In this document: piece after piece, positions 12,294 through 24,420 of the stretch | How positions within the stretch are numbered: the stretch's first letter is position 1 | Layout of the letters: the number at the start of each line of letters is the position of its first letter | Source of the DNA: Populus alba | Taxonomy: Eukaryota > Streptophyta > Magnoliopsida > Malpighiales > Salicaceae | NCBI RefSeq assembly: GCF_005239225.2 | Contig: NC_133293.1 | Span: forward strand, 9,268,333 to 9,332,332 | Direction: 5' to 3' | DNA: 64,000 bases | Notes under the pieces: generated by a model | Seen by the model: only the letters and a program-made list of their open reading frames with translations | Told to the model about the DNA's origin: nothing | The model's database searches: none | Position numbers and translations under genes: made by a program

Positions 12294-13680
12294 ATTAACT
12301 TCAAGTAATCTAAAAGCATGAAAGACAATCCTTTGTATTGATATTTTATTTGGGATACAGAGCCCCTTCCACAGGCGCTTTTACCAGAACAAAACACATT
12401 CCAAGTAGCTAGTGAAGAACATGTTCTGGCATCCAAAATTTTAAGCCAAGTTGCGTTTATAAGAAGATTCGAGGCCCATGATCCTTTCTGACTCCAGCTT
12501 CTTTGATCCTAAAATCCTAGTGTTTTAGTATTCAAGAAGCAATATATTGAGGGCTTGTCTGCCGCTCTTCGTGAGACACAAACAACACTGACAAAGTATA
12601 TATATTGCCAAGTTGCAAGAATCTAATTTAGTTCTTGTTACCAAAAGATTGAAAAATTATTTTCTTTCGGAACTTGATATGAATGAAAAGTGTAATTGAC
12701 TTTGTATTTGTTTGGAGAGAGACATTAGCTTGAAATTGCTAACCTTTTTTTTTTCATCTCAACAACTTGGAAGCCCAAGTCATAGCATTAGAATCATCAC
12801 TACTTGAAGTTTGAACATTTAGCAAAAACCCTCTCCAGGTTTAAGAAAAGAAGGGATAGAACAAATTTGCCTCCAAGCTATCCATGCATATCCCAACTGG
12901 GTTTCCCACTTATCAATTGTTCTAATTGAGTCCCTCATCTATTCTGATTTTGATCAATCAACCTCTTACTATGATCTATAGTTAACGATTCGTCAAACAA
13001 ACACGTGATAGGCATAGGCCATAAGGTTACTCTTTCAGCCAGATTTCGACTGAAACTCTAGTTTTTTTTCGAAAAAGTTTTGGTGACAAATTGATACATT
13101 TGCGAATTTACATCAAATCACATGGCTTAAAAATGAAAAAAAAAAATGTACGCACCCAAAACTCTCACCAAATCTTGGCTGGATTAGTGAATTACATGGC
13201 TATCCTCTGCCTATTTAATGAATATTTAATTGTAGATCATGATGAAAGATTGATTGATGGATGGATCAAAATCTGAATACGAGGGGTACTTGATAGAGGC
13301 AAACGGATGAGGGATTCAATCAGGACTAGTATAATAATTTGGGGGTAAGACTATCCTTTCCCCATAATGTAAAATATATACGTACGTTCACCCTTGCTTG
13401 CCATACATGGTTTAGTTTTTTTTTTTTTCCCCTTTAAAGAAAGGCATTGGCGTGAATAAAAGAAAACGACATTTACAACTTCGAAGTTGGTTTGGTATGA
13501 TTTATGTTTATATAAAGGTATTATATATATAATACCACAGTCCAAGTTTTAGCTTCAACAATTTAATTTGCAAAAATTATTTTCCCATCCACTCCTCCCT
13601 GCCCTTTTTTTTCTCACTCTTAAAACCCCTAACTTGGTCTTGTTTACGTAGTTTTCTAGCTACCATTGATTGTTCTTCCC
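12294..13680. other. Intergenic DNA, nothing recognised
   Basis: No ORF with family features and no RNA gene seen. Small ORFs at 13091-13276 and 13351-13545 are AT-rich and unremarkable. Confidence 0.5.
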
Positions 13681-14540
13681 ATAATTATTAAATTCAGAAT
13701 GGTTTGATAAGTTAACTGAACACATATGTAATTCAAAATTTTAATTTGAACTAATTTTAACACTAATCTAGCTAAACTTAGGTAATATAACAAGTTAATT
13801 CATGATCTAATTGATTTGAATAAACTTGATCAAAATTTAACAAAATAAAAACCAAGAAATTTCTTTAACAAAAAATCAAGACAACAATGTTTCAATATAA
13901 AAAAAAAATGGATTGACCCTGGTTGCTTTAATGACCCGCAAGTTGACCCAACAACCTAATAACATGAGCATTATACCAGCCTAAATCTTGATTCATATCT
14001 GAAAACTATATTTAATACCAGCAACAACCTCTTTTTTTATTCATTATTTAATTTAATTTTTTGTTTATAGATATATATATGATCGCATATCAACTATTTG
14101 TTATCCTCGTTGGTTGAGGTCTTCTCATTTTATATAAATGTATGGTGGTTGTTTTTAGTTGAATGGAGAAAATTAATATCTATCGGTGGTTTTGGATCTT
14201 CCATCTATGAGACAATGTAGTGTGACCCATTTTCCTATTAATTTATGGAGGCTCAAATTGGGTCGGGATCAGGCCGGGTTTAATAACCATGATATAAGTC
14301 ATCAATAATAGCTCAACAACTACTTTAAAAAAGATTAAGTTCTAATTTGAAATAGTTTTGACATTAACTTGGCTAAACTCAAATGACCTAGCAGGTTGAT
14401 TCGTGACCTGATTGACTTAGCAAAACCCAGTCAGATCAAAACCTCAAACAAGAAAACAAAAAAAAGATTGAACTACTGACTAGTGACCAGTTACCTTTAT
14501 CGGGTTAGACCTCAGGCAAAGTCATACCAGTAACAACCTT
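13681..14540. repeat. Degenerate GTTGACCC-type repeat
   Basis: Two diverged blocks (about 13700-14060 and 14290-14600) share the order AATTTGAA...AACTTAGC...GACCTAGCAGGTTGATTCGTGACC...GATTGA, followed by CAGCAACAACCTCT and TATAGATATA. The second block repeats the first with an offset of about 580 bp, so this is an old segmental or tandem duplication of one repeat. Confidence 0.5.
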
Positions 14541-15204
14541 CTATTTTCTTATTAATTACTTTAGATTTTTTCATAGTTATAGATATTAGATTTAGATCCA
14601 TGTGATCACAAGTAAACTATTTATTATGCTGGCTTTTTGATCCCTGAAAATAAAAGACTCGTTTATTTGGTTATTCGCTAAGAAAATCTTGACATTACTC
14701 CTTTTTAAAAGAAGACTTATTGTTTTGGTTACTTACAAAACTGTCATTGGTTCGTGAAAAGAAACTTGTCATTTAAGTTGTTTCTAAAATAGACATTGTA
14801 TTCATAAGGATGATAAAAATAAAATTGGGCTTTGACCCATTTATTTTGATTGGTTTTGTAAAATATACCCGATGAATGTCTTTCCAACTCAATGGATCTT
14901 GATGAGATCACGTTGACCAAGCTCAAATCATTATACCATAAGCTTAAAAAATACTATATAAAGTACATATGTCATTTTCATACTATAAGTTCTTAGTATT
15001 TTTTGTTATTATTATTGCTTTTAAAAGAATGTTATTACCAAACAAAAGAAAAATCTAGACATATATGAAGTGTAAGAATAGAGACATACATAAAAATTAA
15101 ACATACAAATCATATTATATTATACTTTAAAAGGTATGGGAAAAACACTGTGTATTTACTGTGGATATAAACTTATTGCACTGTGGACCACATTGGAGAC
15201 ATAA
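14541..15204. other. Intergenic DNA before the tandem array
   Basis: No gene seen. The end (15138-15200) contains GGGAAAAACACTGTGTATTT and two CACTGTGGAC phrases resembling the start of the tandem units that follow. Confidence 0.45.
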
Positions 15205-16163
15205 AGTGTTTGCACTGTGGACGATACTATAGCGCATGGGGTCGTTAACTTTGTTGTTTGTTAGTAAAAAAATATTGTTGGGGAGTGTTGCCTTTTATGT
15301 TTTCTTTGCCAAAAGTTGTTGTGTCTGGCTGTTCAAATCACTTCCAATAGATGTTAGGTCTAGCTTGGCAGCCAGATCCACCGTTATTGGATCTTACTTT
15401 CAGCAAGACTTAGATATATCTAATTTTATATTTTTTATATAGAGTGTTTGCATTGTGGATGATACTATAGCACATGAGGGTGTTATCTTTGTTGTTTGTT
15501 AGTCAAAAAGTGTTGTTGAGGAGCGTTGTCTTTTTTATTTTCTTTGTCAAAAGCTGTTGAGTTTGACTGTCCAAATCGCTTCCAATAAAATTAAGTTGGG
15601 TCTACCTTTGCAGCCAGATCCATCGCTATTGGATCCTGCTTTCAGCTAGACCCAAATATGTACAATTTTATTTTTTATATAGAGTGTTTGTACCGTGGAC
15701 AACACTATAGCGCATGAGGGGCGTTATCTTTGTTGTTTATTAGTCAAAAAGTGTTGTTGGGGAGCGTTGTTTTTTTTTTGTTTTCTTTGCCAAAAACTGT
15801 TGAGTCTGACTGTCCAAATCGCTTCCATTAAAAGTTGGGTCTACCTTGGCAGCCATATCCATTGCTATTGGATTCTACTTTCAGCTAAACCCAAATATGT
15901 CCAATTTTATTTTTTATATATAGAGTGTTTGTATTGTGGACAACACTATATCGTATGAGGGGCGTTATCTTTATTTTTTGTTAGTCAAAAAGTGTTGTTG
16001 GGGAGCGTTGTTTTTTTTTTTTTTGTTTTCTTTGCCAAAAACTGTTGAGTCTGCCTGTCCAAATCGCTTCCATTAAAAGTTGGGTTTACCTTGGCAGCCA
16101 GATCCATCACTATTGGATCCTGCTTTCAGCTAAACCTAGATATGTCCAATTTTATTCTTTTTA
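15205..16163 (+). repeat. Four tandem ~240-bp repeat units
   Basis: Units start at 15205, 15443, 15683 and 15924, each with AGTGTTTG followed by a GTGGA(C/T)(G/A) A(T/C)ACTATA phrase. Each continues with GTTATCTTTGTTGTTTGTTA, GCCAAAA(A/G)CTGTTGAGTCTG, CAGCCAGATCCATC, TATTGGATCCTGCTTTCAGC and an AATTTTATTTTTTATATA tail. Unit lengths are 238, 240, 241 and about 240. Units 2-4 resemble each other more than unit 1. Open frames inside are by-products and differ between units. Confidence 0.92.
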
Positions 16164-18424
16164 TCTCTTTAGATTTATTTTTTCTTCTTTTATTTAATTT
16201 TTTTCATACGGTAAAAAGGAAATGAATTGATGAAATTTTTTTTTATATTGTACAAAAGTTGGGTGATGATAATATTTTTTTCATTTAAGATTGGATTGGT
16301 TGAATTTATTTTCTCTTAGATTGATGGGACATTTTTTGTTATGGAACCAATAAAGGTAAGCCATGCTGCAAAGTAGAAAAATAGAGTTGGGTCCTGTTGC
16401 CAGCAGGACCCAATAACATTGGTCGGGTTTGTGTCATTTAAAATTCAGGCCTGCAATTGATCAGGAGTAAACTGGTCAACCCAGAACTCGGGTGACCAGG
16501 CAAAAACTTGGTAAAGATCCTTTTTTTTCAAATGTGTTTTTTCTTCTACCCAAAAACTTTTTTATATATATTTTTCTGCTGGTTACTAACTCATTTTAAA
16601 GTTCACTATATAAATACTATAAGAATGTTTTTATTTTTTCAATGTGAGATTTGAATTCCTTTAGTATATATACTCTATATTTTTTTAATATGGAATAAAA
16701 AATTGGTTTAAATATTTCAACTTAGAAAAATAAAATGATATTTTTTAAAAAATAAAAAATATATATATATATATAAAAAGGAAGTTTCAGCAATACGGAG
16801 ATAGGGCAGTAATTCATTTATCTAGATGATGATGTTACATATTTACCATATATTCACCTTCACAGTGGCTTGAACAATTCAAGGAACGTGTAAGAGGAAT
16901 AAAGCGTTAACGTGTTAGAAAGTGGTTGCACTAACCAGGCCCGTTGGGTCATCAAGTCACAGAGTTGAAATTGTGAGATAAGCTACGCAGGAATGGCATT
17001 CCTCTGTGGAGGAAAACCCTATCACTGCTACGTAGAGTAGGGTCTTATTCTCACGCCATGCCCTGAACCATGCAGTGAACCCGATATTGAAAAGAGACAC
17101 AGTAGGGATAAAAAGTGGCCGAGGAAGAGCAAGAAACGCCTGCTCGACGGAAGGGATAAGACGAGGGCATGATCGGTAGGGACCAGTGATGTGCGTGAGA
17201 ATAATACATAGTGATAAGATATCCGTAAAACAATGTTGACAAGGAACTCACCAAACCTTCGCATACCTAATAATCGATTCTGAATGAGCCATCACCTAAT
17301 GCCACTATCCAAGAAAATTGATGGATAGGACAAAATCCGTGAACCGGCGAGTAAAAAGGAGTTTGAGTAGTGAAGTACATGGAAAACTGGTCATTGTTGC
17401 AAGAGGATCTAACGTCAAGTCCTTGTAATAAAATAATGACACCTATCGATTAAAATAATCCTTTGTCCAAATTCATGGAATATTGCATCGAGCTTCTCTC
17501 CCGAGTTTGATATCCTATGATGCCCAATTATGTATGGTTCGGGCATGATTTTTGTGGGAATAAGACAGGGGCCCACATGCTGTGATATTTCAGACACGAA
17601 AAAAGAAAGGGTCTATGTACGTTATCAGATTCATGCATGGTTTTAAGGACAAGGCTGATTGACCCCCACCCTCTTTCCCACTTTCCCCGTCTCCCCAGTC
17701 CCATGGCAGCAGGCTGGAACAGAGAGAAACTTCCTGGGGGCGTAAGAACGTGCAAGGCACGTGATCCTACAAACAACACGTGGATGGCTATAATTATATT
17801 CATGTTGGATGGGATACTTAGCCGGCCCCCGAGATTTTCTTTGCCAGCAAGAGAGAAGTCGCCACCAGATATCATCTCTCTCCATGCGAAATCTTGAGTT
17901 CTCGAGGGTCATGGCATGGCTGGCATTCTACCAAATAAATTTGACCATGGCATGCAGTTGCTTTCAGCTCTATGAAACGGTCTTTACATAGACTAATCTT
18001 GGAACCCATTCTTATCCTTACCAGGACCTCTAGGGACCTTCGACCAAAGGAAGGATAGTTTTTTAAAAAATGAGACCTTCCGTTGAGAAAATACTTTAAA
18101 TCTCTGAGCGTCTGTATTTTCAACGAAAAAACAACTTTCTTATTGCCAAGAAAATGGCTTCCACTGCGTGCATTCTATTATCTTAATAAGAGTATTATTA
18201 TTAAAGAACAAATTAGATAGGTTATGCAAGACGCAACTGTGAGGAAGATAAACCTCTTATCAATCAAGAAAATGGCGAGCTAAATTTGTATATCGTTGTA
18301 ACTGTAAATGTTTGTATATGTAACCATCTCTATACTAGAAGATTGGCTGGCTATTCAATTGCGAACCCCAAACTGCTCTGAAAGAATCAAAGCTACAGCA
18401 GTTTTGTGACTTGCGCAAGTGTCA
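16164..18424. other. Downstream flank of the ethylene receptor gene; no supported gene
   Basis: AT-rich until about 16780, then clearly less AT-rich to about 18000. It is full of overlapping short ORFs on both strands, none with a recognisable domain. The minus-strand 3' UTR of the receptor gene should lie directly below 18425, probably within the first few hundred bases. Phrases at about 16390-16500 (GGGTCCTGTTGCCAGCAGGACCC; CTCGGGTGACCAGG) look repeat-derived. The first of these includes the inverted pair GGGTCCTG/CAGGACCC. Confidence 0.45.
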
Positions 18425-18967
18425 TCAAACAGCCTTGTTTGCCAGAAGCACGACTCTTCGTAGCTCATTTGCAATTCCTTGTAGAACAACTGGTTTCCGA
18501 ATGACTCCATTGATCCCAATCTGCTTGCATTTGTCCCACACATCGTCATCAGAACTTGCTGTCAAGGCAATGATCAAAGGCCAACTTCGACTTCTAAACT
18601 TCCGGATTCTCACTGCAATTTCAAATCCATCTAGCTCAGGCATCTGAAGATCCAAAAGAACTATTTGGAAAGAAGATGCAGGTGGACCAATAGCACTAAG
18701 GCAGTCAAACCCAGATGAAACAGTAGCAACACAGCAACCTAGCTTCTCAAGCAGCTTCCGAGTCACAGCTCTGTTCAAATCATCAGCATCAGCTAATAGA
18801 ACCTGCAAACCTCTGAAAAGAGAGTTGGAATGTGGGTGCTCTGAGGATTCTCCAGATTCAGGGATGGCTATTGATATGGATGATCGAAGCTGAAACCGAA
18901 GAACAAACCCCATGCTTTCAGCAAGGCCTTGAGAATTGGGCACCATCCAGATCTTACCTTGCATCAA
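18425..18967 (-). other. ETR2: Coding exon 2 of the ethylene receptor gene (receiver domain)
   Basis: Encodes residues 582-761, from the end of the kinase-like region through the receiver domain, and stops at TGA (18427..18425). The acceptor is GGTAG directly before TTG at 18967. The intron is 18968..19707 (740 bp), with GT and AG ends. The TTG is an internal leucine codon, not a start. Confidence 0.92.
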
Positions 18968-21450
18968 CTACCAAATACAAGGAGGTTAGAAAAAGAAAAG
19001 AAAACACTTGACGGTAAAAAATGTGACGGCTATTTAGATGCATACTTGCTTCAACTGAGAAACTCAACATAGCAACATGAAAGGAAAAGATTATTACACC
19101 TAACTAGTTGTTTCCACAGGCATGACAAGCTGCTGAATTTTTTCACAATTTGCATTTCATCCAAACCTCAAAGCACCAATACTTTTCACTATATAACATA
19201 AAGAACTAAGTTCTTTACTATATATTTAATATATGACACCATCTAAGAGAAAATTTATTAAGGCAAAATAATAAATATTGAAAATAAAAACCTTCCAATA
19301 AAAAAAGAACCTGTAGTGCATCTTCAAATGATACATTAACACACTCAAAAGACTCTCTAGGTTAATCATCTTGTCACAACCAAAGCCATCGACAGAGGTT
19401 GCTAAACAAGGATGATGTGTTTCATCAGACAAAGATTTTGCTCAGTATGAGTAACTACCCTATTAGTATATCGAGACTGATTCTGTGCAATAACTGTAAC
19501 CACGCAGATATATATCTAAATCATCTTCACTAACAATGCATCTTGGACACAGAAATCAAAATCCTAATCATGAGACATAGAGATTGTGATTGCAATTGTT
19601 TTCAAGCCCAAGTTTATTATCAGTAGTTTCTAGTGTTTCAGGTCATAGCATTGGAAAAAGGATAGCTGTATGAGTGCATTTATACATACAAAGGTTATGA
19701 TTCTTACATGAACCAGCTTTTTGCAAATGCTGAAGCTCAAGCCCTCCTCAACACCGTCACTAGCATACCTCTTACCACTAAGTTGTGACATTGAAGTTGA
19801 GCCCTCTGACTCAGAAACACTACTGTTTATTGCAAATTCAAATCTGATATATACATCTCCATCAGAAATGCTTTGCCTCCAGGCTGTCCATTTCTGATCA
19901 TTCCTCTCCTGACTTCCATTCTCAGAGAAAACCCGAAGAACTGCAGACCCTCCTCCATTATTGCGATCAAGTAGGTTCCCAACCATATGCAAAATCACCT
20001 GAAAAACCCTCCTTTCATCGCCCATAACATGATCCGGCAGGGACTTGTCAACCTCAATTGAAAAACAGAAGCCCCTATAAACACACAAGCATTTGGCAAG
20101 GCAAGCTGCTTCTTTGATCATGGCATGTAACCCAAAAGATCTAATCTCCAAAGGAAATCTTCCACTATCCTTTGTTGAAATTTCAATCACATCATTTATC
20201 AATGTTGATAGGACATTGCTAGTCCTCATCATTGCATCAACAATCATTCGTTGCTCACCACTCAAATTCCCATCCTGTATCATTGAAATCAAACCCAAGA
20301 TCGAATGCATTGGCCTCTTCATCCCATCACTCATTACCTTCTGAAATGCACCCCTAGCTTTGCTTGCCATCATTGCATTCTTTCTGGCCTGTTGTAGAGC
20401 TCGGTTTTGCTCCTCCAACTTCTCCCTCATAAGCTGGGACTCTTCAAGAACTGCAGCATGGGAGAGAGCCACAGCCACCTGATCAGCTACCACCTTAATT
20501 ATCTCTACTTCCTGGTTGGTCCAAGATCTGGGTTCTCCACCTGGGAGAACCAGCACCAATATTGCATAACAGGTCTCAATTATCTCAGGAGTCCCTCCTT
20601 TGAAATTGCAGACAAGAAGTGTCGGCATTCGAATTGCAGCTACAGGCCCTGGCTCACAAGACTCCCCATGGCTTGCAGCAGCAAGTGCAGAGTCAGACCT
20701 AAGAATGTTTACTGCTTCACTTTGTTTAATCCTAACAACATCGGGATCAGTGATTGGAATTGAAAGATTATCTGAACTCAAATTTAACTTATGAGTCAAG
20801 TCCATCTGGGTTCTAATTTCATTAGGCATCCAAACAGCACAATTTTGCAACCCCAATGTCTTTGATAACTCAACAAGGGTAGTATACAGAATCGTATGTC
20901 TATCAAGCGATTTTCGAATCTCTTGAGTAAGCATACGAACATGCAACCCAGCTTCTTTCTGTTTCATTATAATCCCAACTTCACGACCAAGATCCCATGC
21001 CTTCTTCTTCAACATGAATTCTCTCACCTTCACTTTGAGAAGCAAAGGAATGAGAGTGAAGAGAGTAATAGCAGTGGCACAAGAAACCAGAGCAGTTAAT
21101 ATCTTGAAGACAGTTAGGGCAAGCATAAGCTGAAATGTGTGGGGGCCATAGGTCATGCCATTGATCAAATGGGTCAATCCACATAGAACAATGAAAGCAA
21201 TGAACTCAAAGAGAACCCATTTAAATGGGATATTTGAGCAGCTAACGAAGTACAGCAGCTCAATAGGGATTGAAAAATAGGCCACAGCAATCAAGAAATC
21301 ACTCACTCTTTGGCTCTCAAGAATAGCGTCTATGCTCCATAAACTGCCCTCATCTTCACAATTACATCGAGAAAATTCGTTGTCGTTCGCAGATGCTGAT
21401 ATCAGGAATAAAAAAATCAACAGCAGCCCAGGAGCTAATGCTTTTAACAT
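18425..21450 (-). CDS. ETR2: Ethylene receptor, subfamily II (ETR2/EIN4-like), two coding exons
   Basis: Membrane ethylene receptor, expected at the ER, that represses ethylene responses through CTR1 when no ethylene is bound. Coding exons are 19708..21450 and 18425..18967, giving 761 residues (Arabidopsis ETR2 and EIN4 are about 770). A signal-like hydrophobic N-terminus is followed by RCNCEDEG with the dimerising cysteines Cys29 and Cys31. Three membrane helices span about 52-139 and contain the copper ligands Cys90 and His94. A GAF domain covers about 185-330. The kinase-like region has MSDGMKRPMH at 373-382, where Asp375 replaces the phospho-accepting His of ETR1. The receiver domain at about 634-755 keeps Asp641, phospho-acceptor Asp687, Thr717 and Lys739. 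I start at ATG 21450 because the three upstream in-frame codons begin with TTG, not ATG. Most of the protein reads closest to ETR2, while the N-terminus (MLKALAPGLLL) and NFKGGTPE recall EIN4, so the split within subfamily II is less certain than the family. Confidence 0.95.
19708..21450 (-). other. ETR2: Coding exon 1 of the ethylene receptor gene
   Basis: Encodes residues 1-581: sensor, GAF and degenerate kinase region. It ends after a CAT codon at a GTAAGA donor (19707 downwards). The residues around the junction, CKKLVH then LMQGKIW, line up with Arabidopsis ETR2 KKVVQ-LIHGNI and EIN4 RKLAQ-MMQGNIW. This supports the phase-0 join. Confidence 0.92.
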
Positions 21451-21597
21451 TGCGGCCAAAATGGGCTGCTCCCTCTATCTCAATCCATCTATGAGCTCAA
21501 CAAGTTTGAATCTTTCTCTTTTTTACAAAAAAAAATATTGCAAAGGAGCTGCCTTTAACTATAGAAATCAAACATCTCCAGCTTTAATTCTCATTTC

Positions 21598-22087
21598 CTG
21601 TAAGAAACAAAAACAAAACTCTAACAAGATTAAAATCCCATTAAGATTTTGAAGGAATTAATTAGGCGTAATTTGGGGATCTACAACAAATGCACATAAA
21701 TTAGTTAATCTCTCATATCCTATACTTAAGCATACCCTTCTCTCCTCTCTCTTCCCTCTTCTCTCTTCTCTCTGATTTTTAGATATATAATTAATTACTA
21801 TTAAATAGAAGATGAAACAGTAACATAGAACATGACATTTTCACCGATACAAAATTAAATAAAACTTTTTTTTCTAGAGAAGAAAAGGAAAGATATCAAA
21901 GGAACAGGCCAAAAGATCAACCCCACTTATAAAAGAAAAACAGTTTAACCTGGATAAAAGAAATCAGCAATAAAAAAAAAAAAGATAAAACCCACCAACT
22001 TTTCCTCTCTCACAAAAAATGAACAAAAACCCACTAATAAAAAAACAAGAAAAGACATTGCAGCCTAACAAGAGAGAGCACCCGTAC
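21598..22087 (-). other. Probable intron in the 5' leader of the ethylene receptor gene
   Basis: Upstream of the start codon there is a good donor (AAG then GTACGG at 22087) and a strong T-rich acceptor (TTTGTTTCTTACAG at 21598). They define a 490-bp candidate leader intron. This is inferred from splice signals only; no transcript evidence is available here. Confidence 0.45.
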
Positions 22088-22320
22088 CTTAAGAAACCCA
22101 GATAGATCTTTCTTTACTGATCTCTAACATGCAGTGCCATAGAAGCATACACAGAAAGTTATATGGTCATACACTTCTACTTAAAGAGACAGGAAGAGCT
22201 GAAATCTGCAGTTACACATTTTATGTATGGGAAACCAATCCAAGCAATACAACTTCTTTTTATAGTAGAAGCAAAACCTTGTACTACCAAACTCCAACAG
22301 TGTTTTTTTCTCTCTCTTGG

Positions 22321-22640
22321 AAAAAATGAAAGAAAAAAAAATAGAGAGAGAGGGAGAGATAGACACTCAATAGACCCAAAACCACCAACTGGTTTTGCAC
22401 TAACTGTAATAGGTTATGTGTATATGGAGACCTTAGAAAATAGAATAAAAATCCCTTCTCTTTCGTGCAGAGGGAGATAGAGAGAGGGAGAAAAAACAGA
22501 ACTCTGTAGCTAGATGTTAAGCAAATTTGAAACGAAGAAAAAAAATAAAAAAGAAAAGAAAACGCTTTCTAGAGAGAGAGTAAAAAATGAACCGTCCCCG
22601 CCGTTGTTTTGTAGGAGAGAGAGGGAGGGAGGGAGGGAAA
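22321..22640 (-). promoter_or_regulatory. Pyrimidine-rich leader/core promoter zone of the ethylene receptor gene
   Basis: Read on the minus strand, this stretch carries CT runs near 22340-22365, 22470-22490 and 22571-22640 (plus-strand GAGAGAGA and GGGAGGGAGGGAGGG). Such pyrimidine patches are common around plant transcription starts and in 5' leaders. The start site cannot be fixed from sequence, and I see no clear TATA box. Confidence 0.4.
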
Positions 22641-23380
22641 ACTGAAAAGGGACATTAGATATGAGGTGGGACCCGGTGGGGGGGACGAATACATACATGA
22701 AGAGAACTTGGACGCCCTTTTGAATCAACAAGTCCGAGTCATCCCTCAAAAGTTTTGTTTTATTTTTCTTTCTTTCTATCTGTCGAAAACGTTTCTTTGT
22801 TTCTGCCAAAAAAAACGCTTCTTTCACTCTCATCTTTAATTAATTTGCCTTTTTATTTTTATTTTTCTTCTTGCCTTGATGAAATCTTACCTTCCAAAAC
22901 AAAACCACCATCGGACCCTCCTTCCTGGTTGTTTTATTTGCAGATACAAATCATCGAAACGAGTCGGTCGGATGACACGCGGCTCAAAGAAAATCTCCGA
23001 TACAGCTGTGTTTATTACTGCGGTGTAATAATATGATTTTTTGAACATATTTATATTTATATGATTACAAATATATTAAAATAATATATTTTATTTATTT
23101 TAGTTTCGATATTATAATATCAAATTTTTCACGAACCTTTAAAAATATATTAATTTAATATTTTTTAAATAAAAAATTTTAAAAACAATTCATAATACAA
23201 AAATATTTATTAAGAGCTGGTTTTGTTTTGTGATAGCAGTAATTTTTTACTTAAAAATTCATTAAAATAAATTTATTTAATTTTTATAATTTATTTTTAA
23301 TATCAACATATTAAAAAAAATTAAAAAGAATAAAAAATAATTTTATCTTTTTAAATTTTTTTAATGTTGTCTTTGGTATC
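22641..23380. other. Upstream flank of the receptor gene, then dispersed AT-rich repeat
   Basis: 22641-23030 is unique-looking upstream sequence. From about 23040 to 23345 there are diverged pieces of the ~210-bp repeat family (TTTTGTGATAGCAGTAATTT; TTTTTAATATCAACATATT). No gene is seen. Confidence 0.45.
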
Positions 23381-24420
23381 AAGCTATTTAGTAATTAAGT
23401 TTTGTAATTTTTCTTAATTTTTTTTATGTGAAGTTATCTCCCGGTCTTATGAATTTATTTTTTTTCAACTTTCCGCACTAGATATGTTAGGAATAGAGCT
23501 TTGTAATCTTTTTTATTTTCTTTTTATGAAATTATTATGGTCTCATGATCTCAGTCATGGTTTTAACATGTTCACTCGGGTTGACTCAAATCATTTTTTA
23601 TCTTATTTTAATTGATTTTTTTAGATTTCATCCTTCAATTTTTGTTGTTTGAAAACTTAGCTTTGTGAATGTTTTTGTATTTGCTTTCTATGTGGCTATC
23701 TCGATACCATGACCTGGGTTACAAGTTTGAGAAGTTGATTCGAGTTGCCTCTACTCATATTTTTCTGGTCATTTTTTAATTTTAATTGAGCTTAATAGTC
23801 TTTTTTTTTTTTAATTTTCTATCTATGGAGTTGTTCTCATGACCTAAGATGTAGGTTTAACAGGTTAGCCCAAGTTAACTCAATTCATTTTCTTAGATTA
23901 TTTTATAATTGAATGATATTTTTTCTCAATTTTACCCTCCACAATCTTCTTTTTTTTATTTAATTTTTTTGTATATTTATCCTTCAATTGTTTAAGAATC
24001 GAGTTTCGTAAATTTTTTCAATTTGTTTTATGTGAAGTTATTCTAGTCTTATGGATTTAGTTTTTTGGTTTTTTTTTCAACTTTCAACATTGAATATGTT
24101 AGAAATGGAGTTTTGTAAATATTTTTATTTGTTTTTTATAAAATTATCATATTCTCATGGCCTAGATCGCGGGTTTAATAGGTTAGCCTGAGTTGACCTA
24201 GGATTTTTTTCTCTTTTTTTTTTAATTGATTTTTTAAAATTTCATCCTTTAACATTGGGTTGGTTGAAAATCAGTTTTAATATTTTATTTCTATAGGGTT
24301 ATCTTAATTTTATGACTCGAGTTATGGGTCTAGAAAATTAACTCTGGTTGACTTAAATAATTTTTTTGTATTTCATTAATTTTAATATTTTATTTTCAAT
24401 TTATCTGTCGAAAGCTTTAG
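23381..24420. repeat. Degenerate repeat array with CTCATGACCTGGG...GGTTGACTC phrases
   Basis: At least six diverged copies of (C/T)(T/C)ATGA(C/T)C(T)... followed by GGGTTTAA(C/T)AGGTTAGCC(T/C)GAGTTGAC occur near 23543, 23706, 23830, 24045, 24155 and 24310. The segment beginning GTGAAGTTATCTCCCGGTCT at about 23430 is repeated at about 24030 as GTGAAGTTATTCTAGTCT. This indicates a higher-order duplication of roughly 600 bp. Confidence 0.55.

Noticed and set aside
15236..15958. ORFs of 68 and 87 codons
   Set aside because: They lie within the ~240-bp tandem units and are not preserved between units.
17415..18123. Seven overlapping ORFs of 60-115 codons on both strands
   Set aside because: Mutually overlapping, with no recognisable domains; a consequence of lower AT content.
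21451..21459. Three extra N-terminal codons for the ethylene receptor
   Set aside because: The upstream codon is TTG; the first ATG is at 21450 and matches the usual start of the family.
22129..23036. ORFs of 60-107 codons on both strands
   Set aside because: They overlap the leader/promoter zone of the receptor gene and consist of CT- or GA-rich translation.
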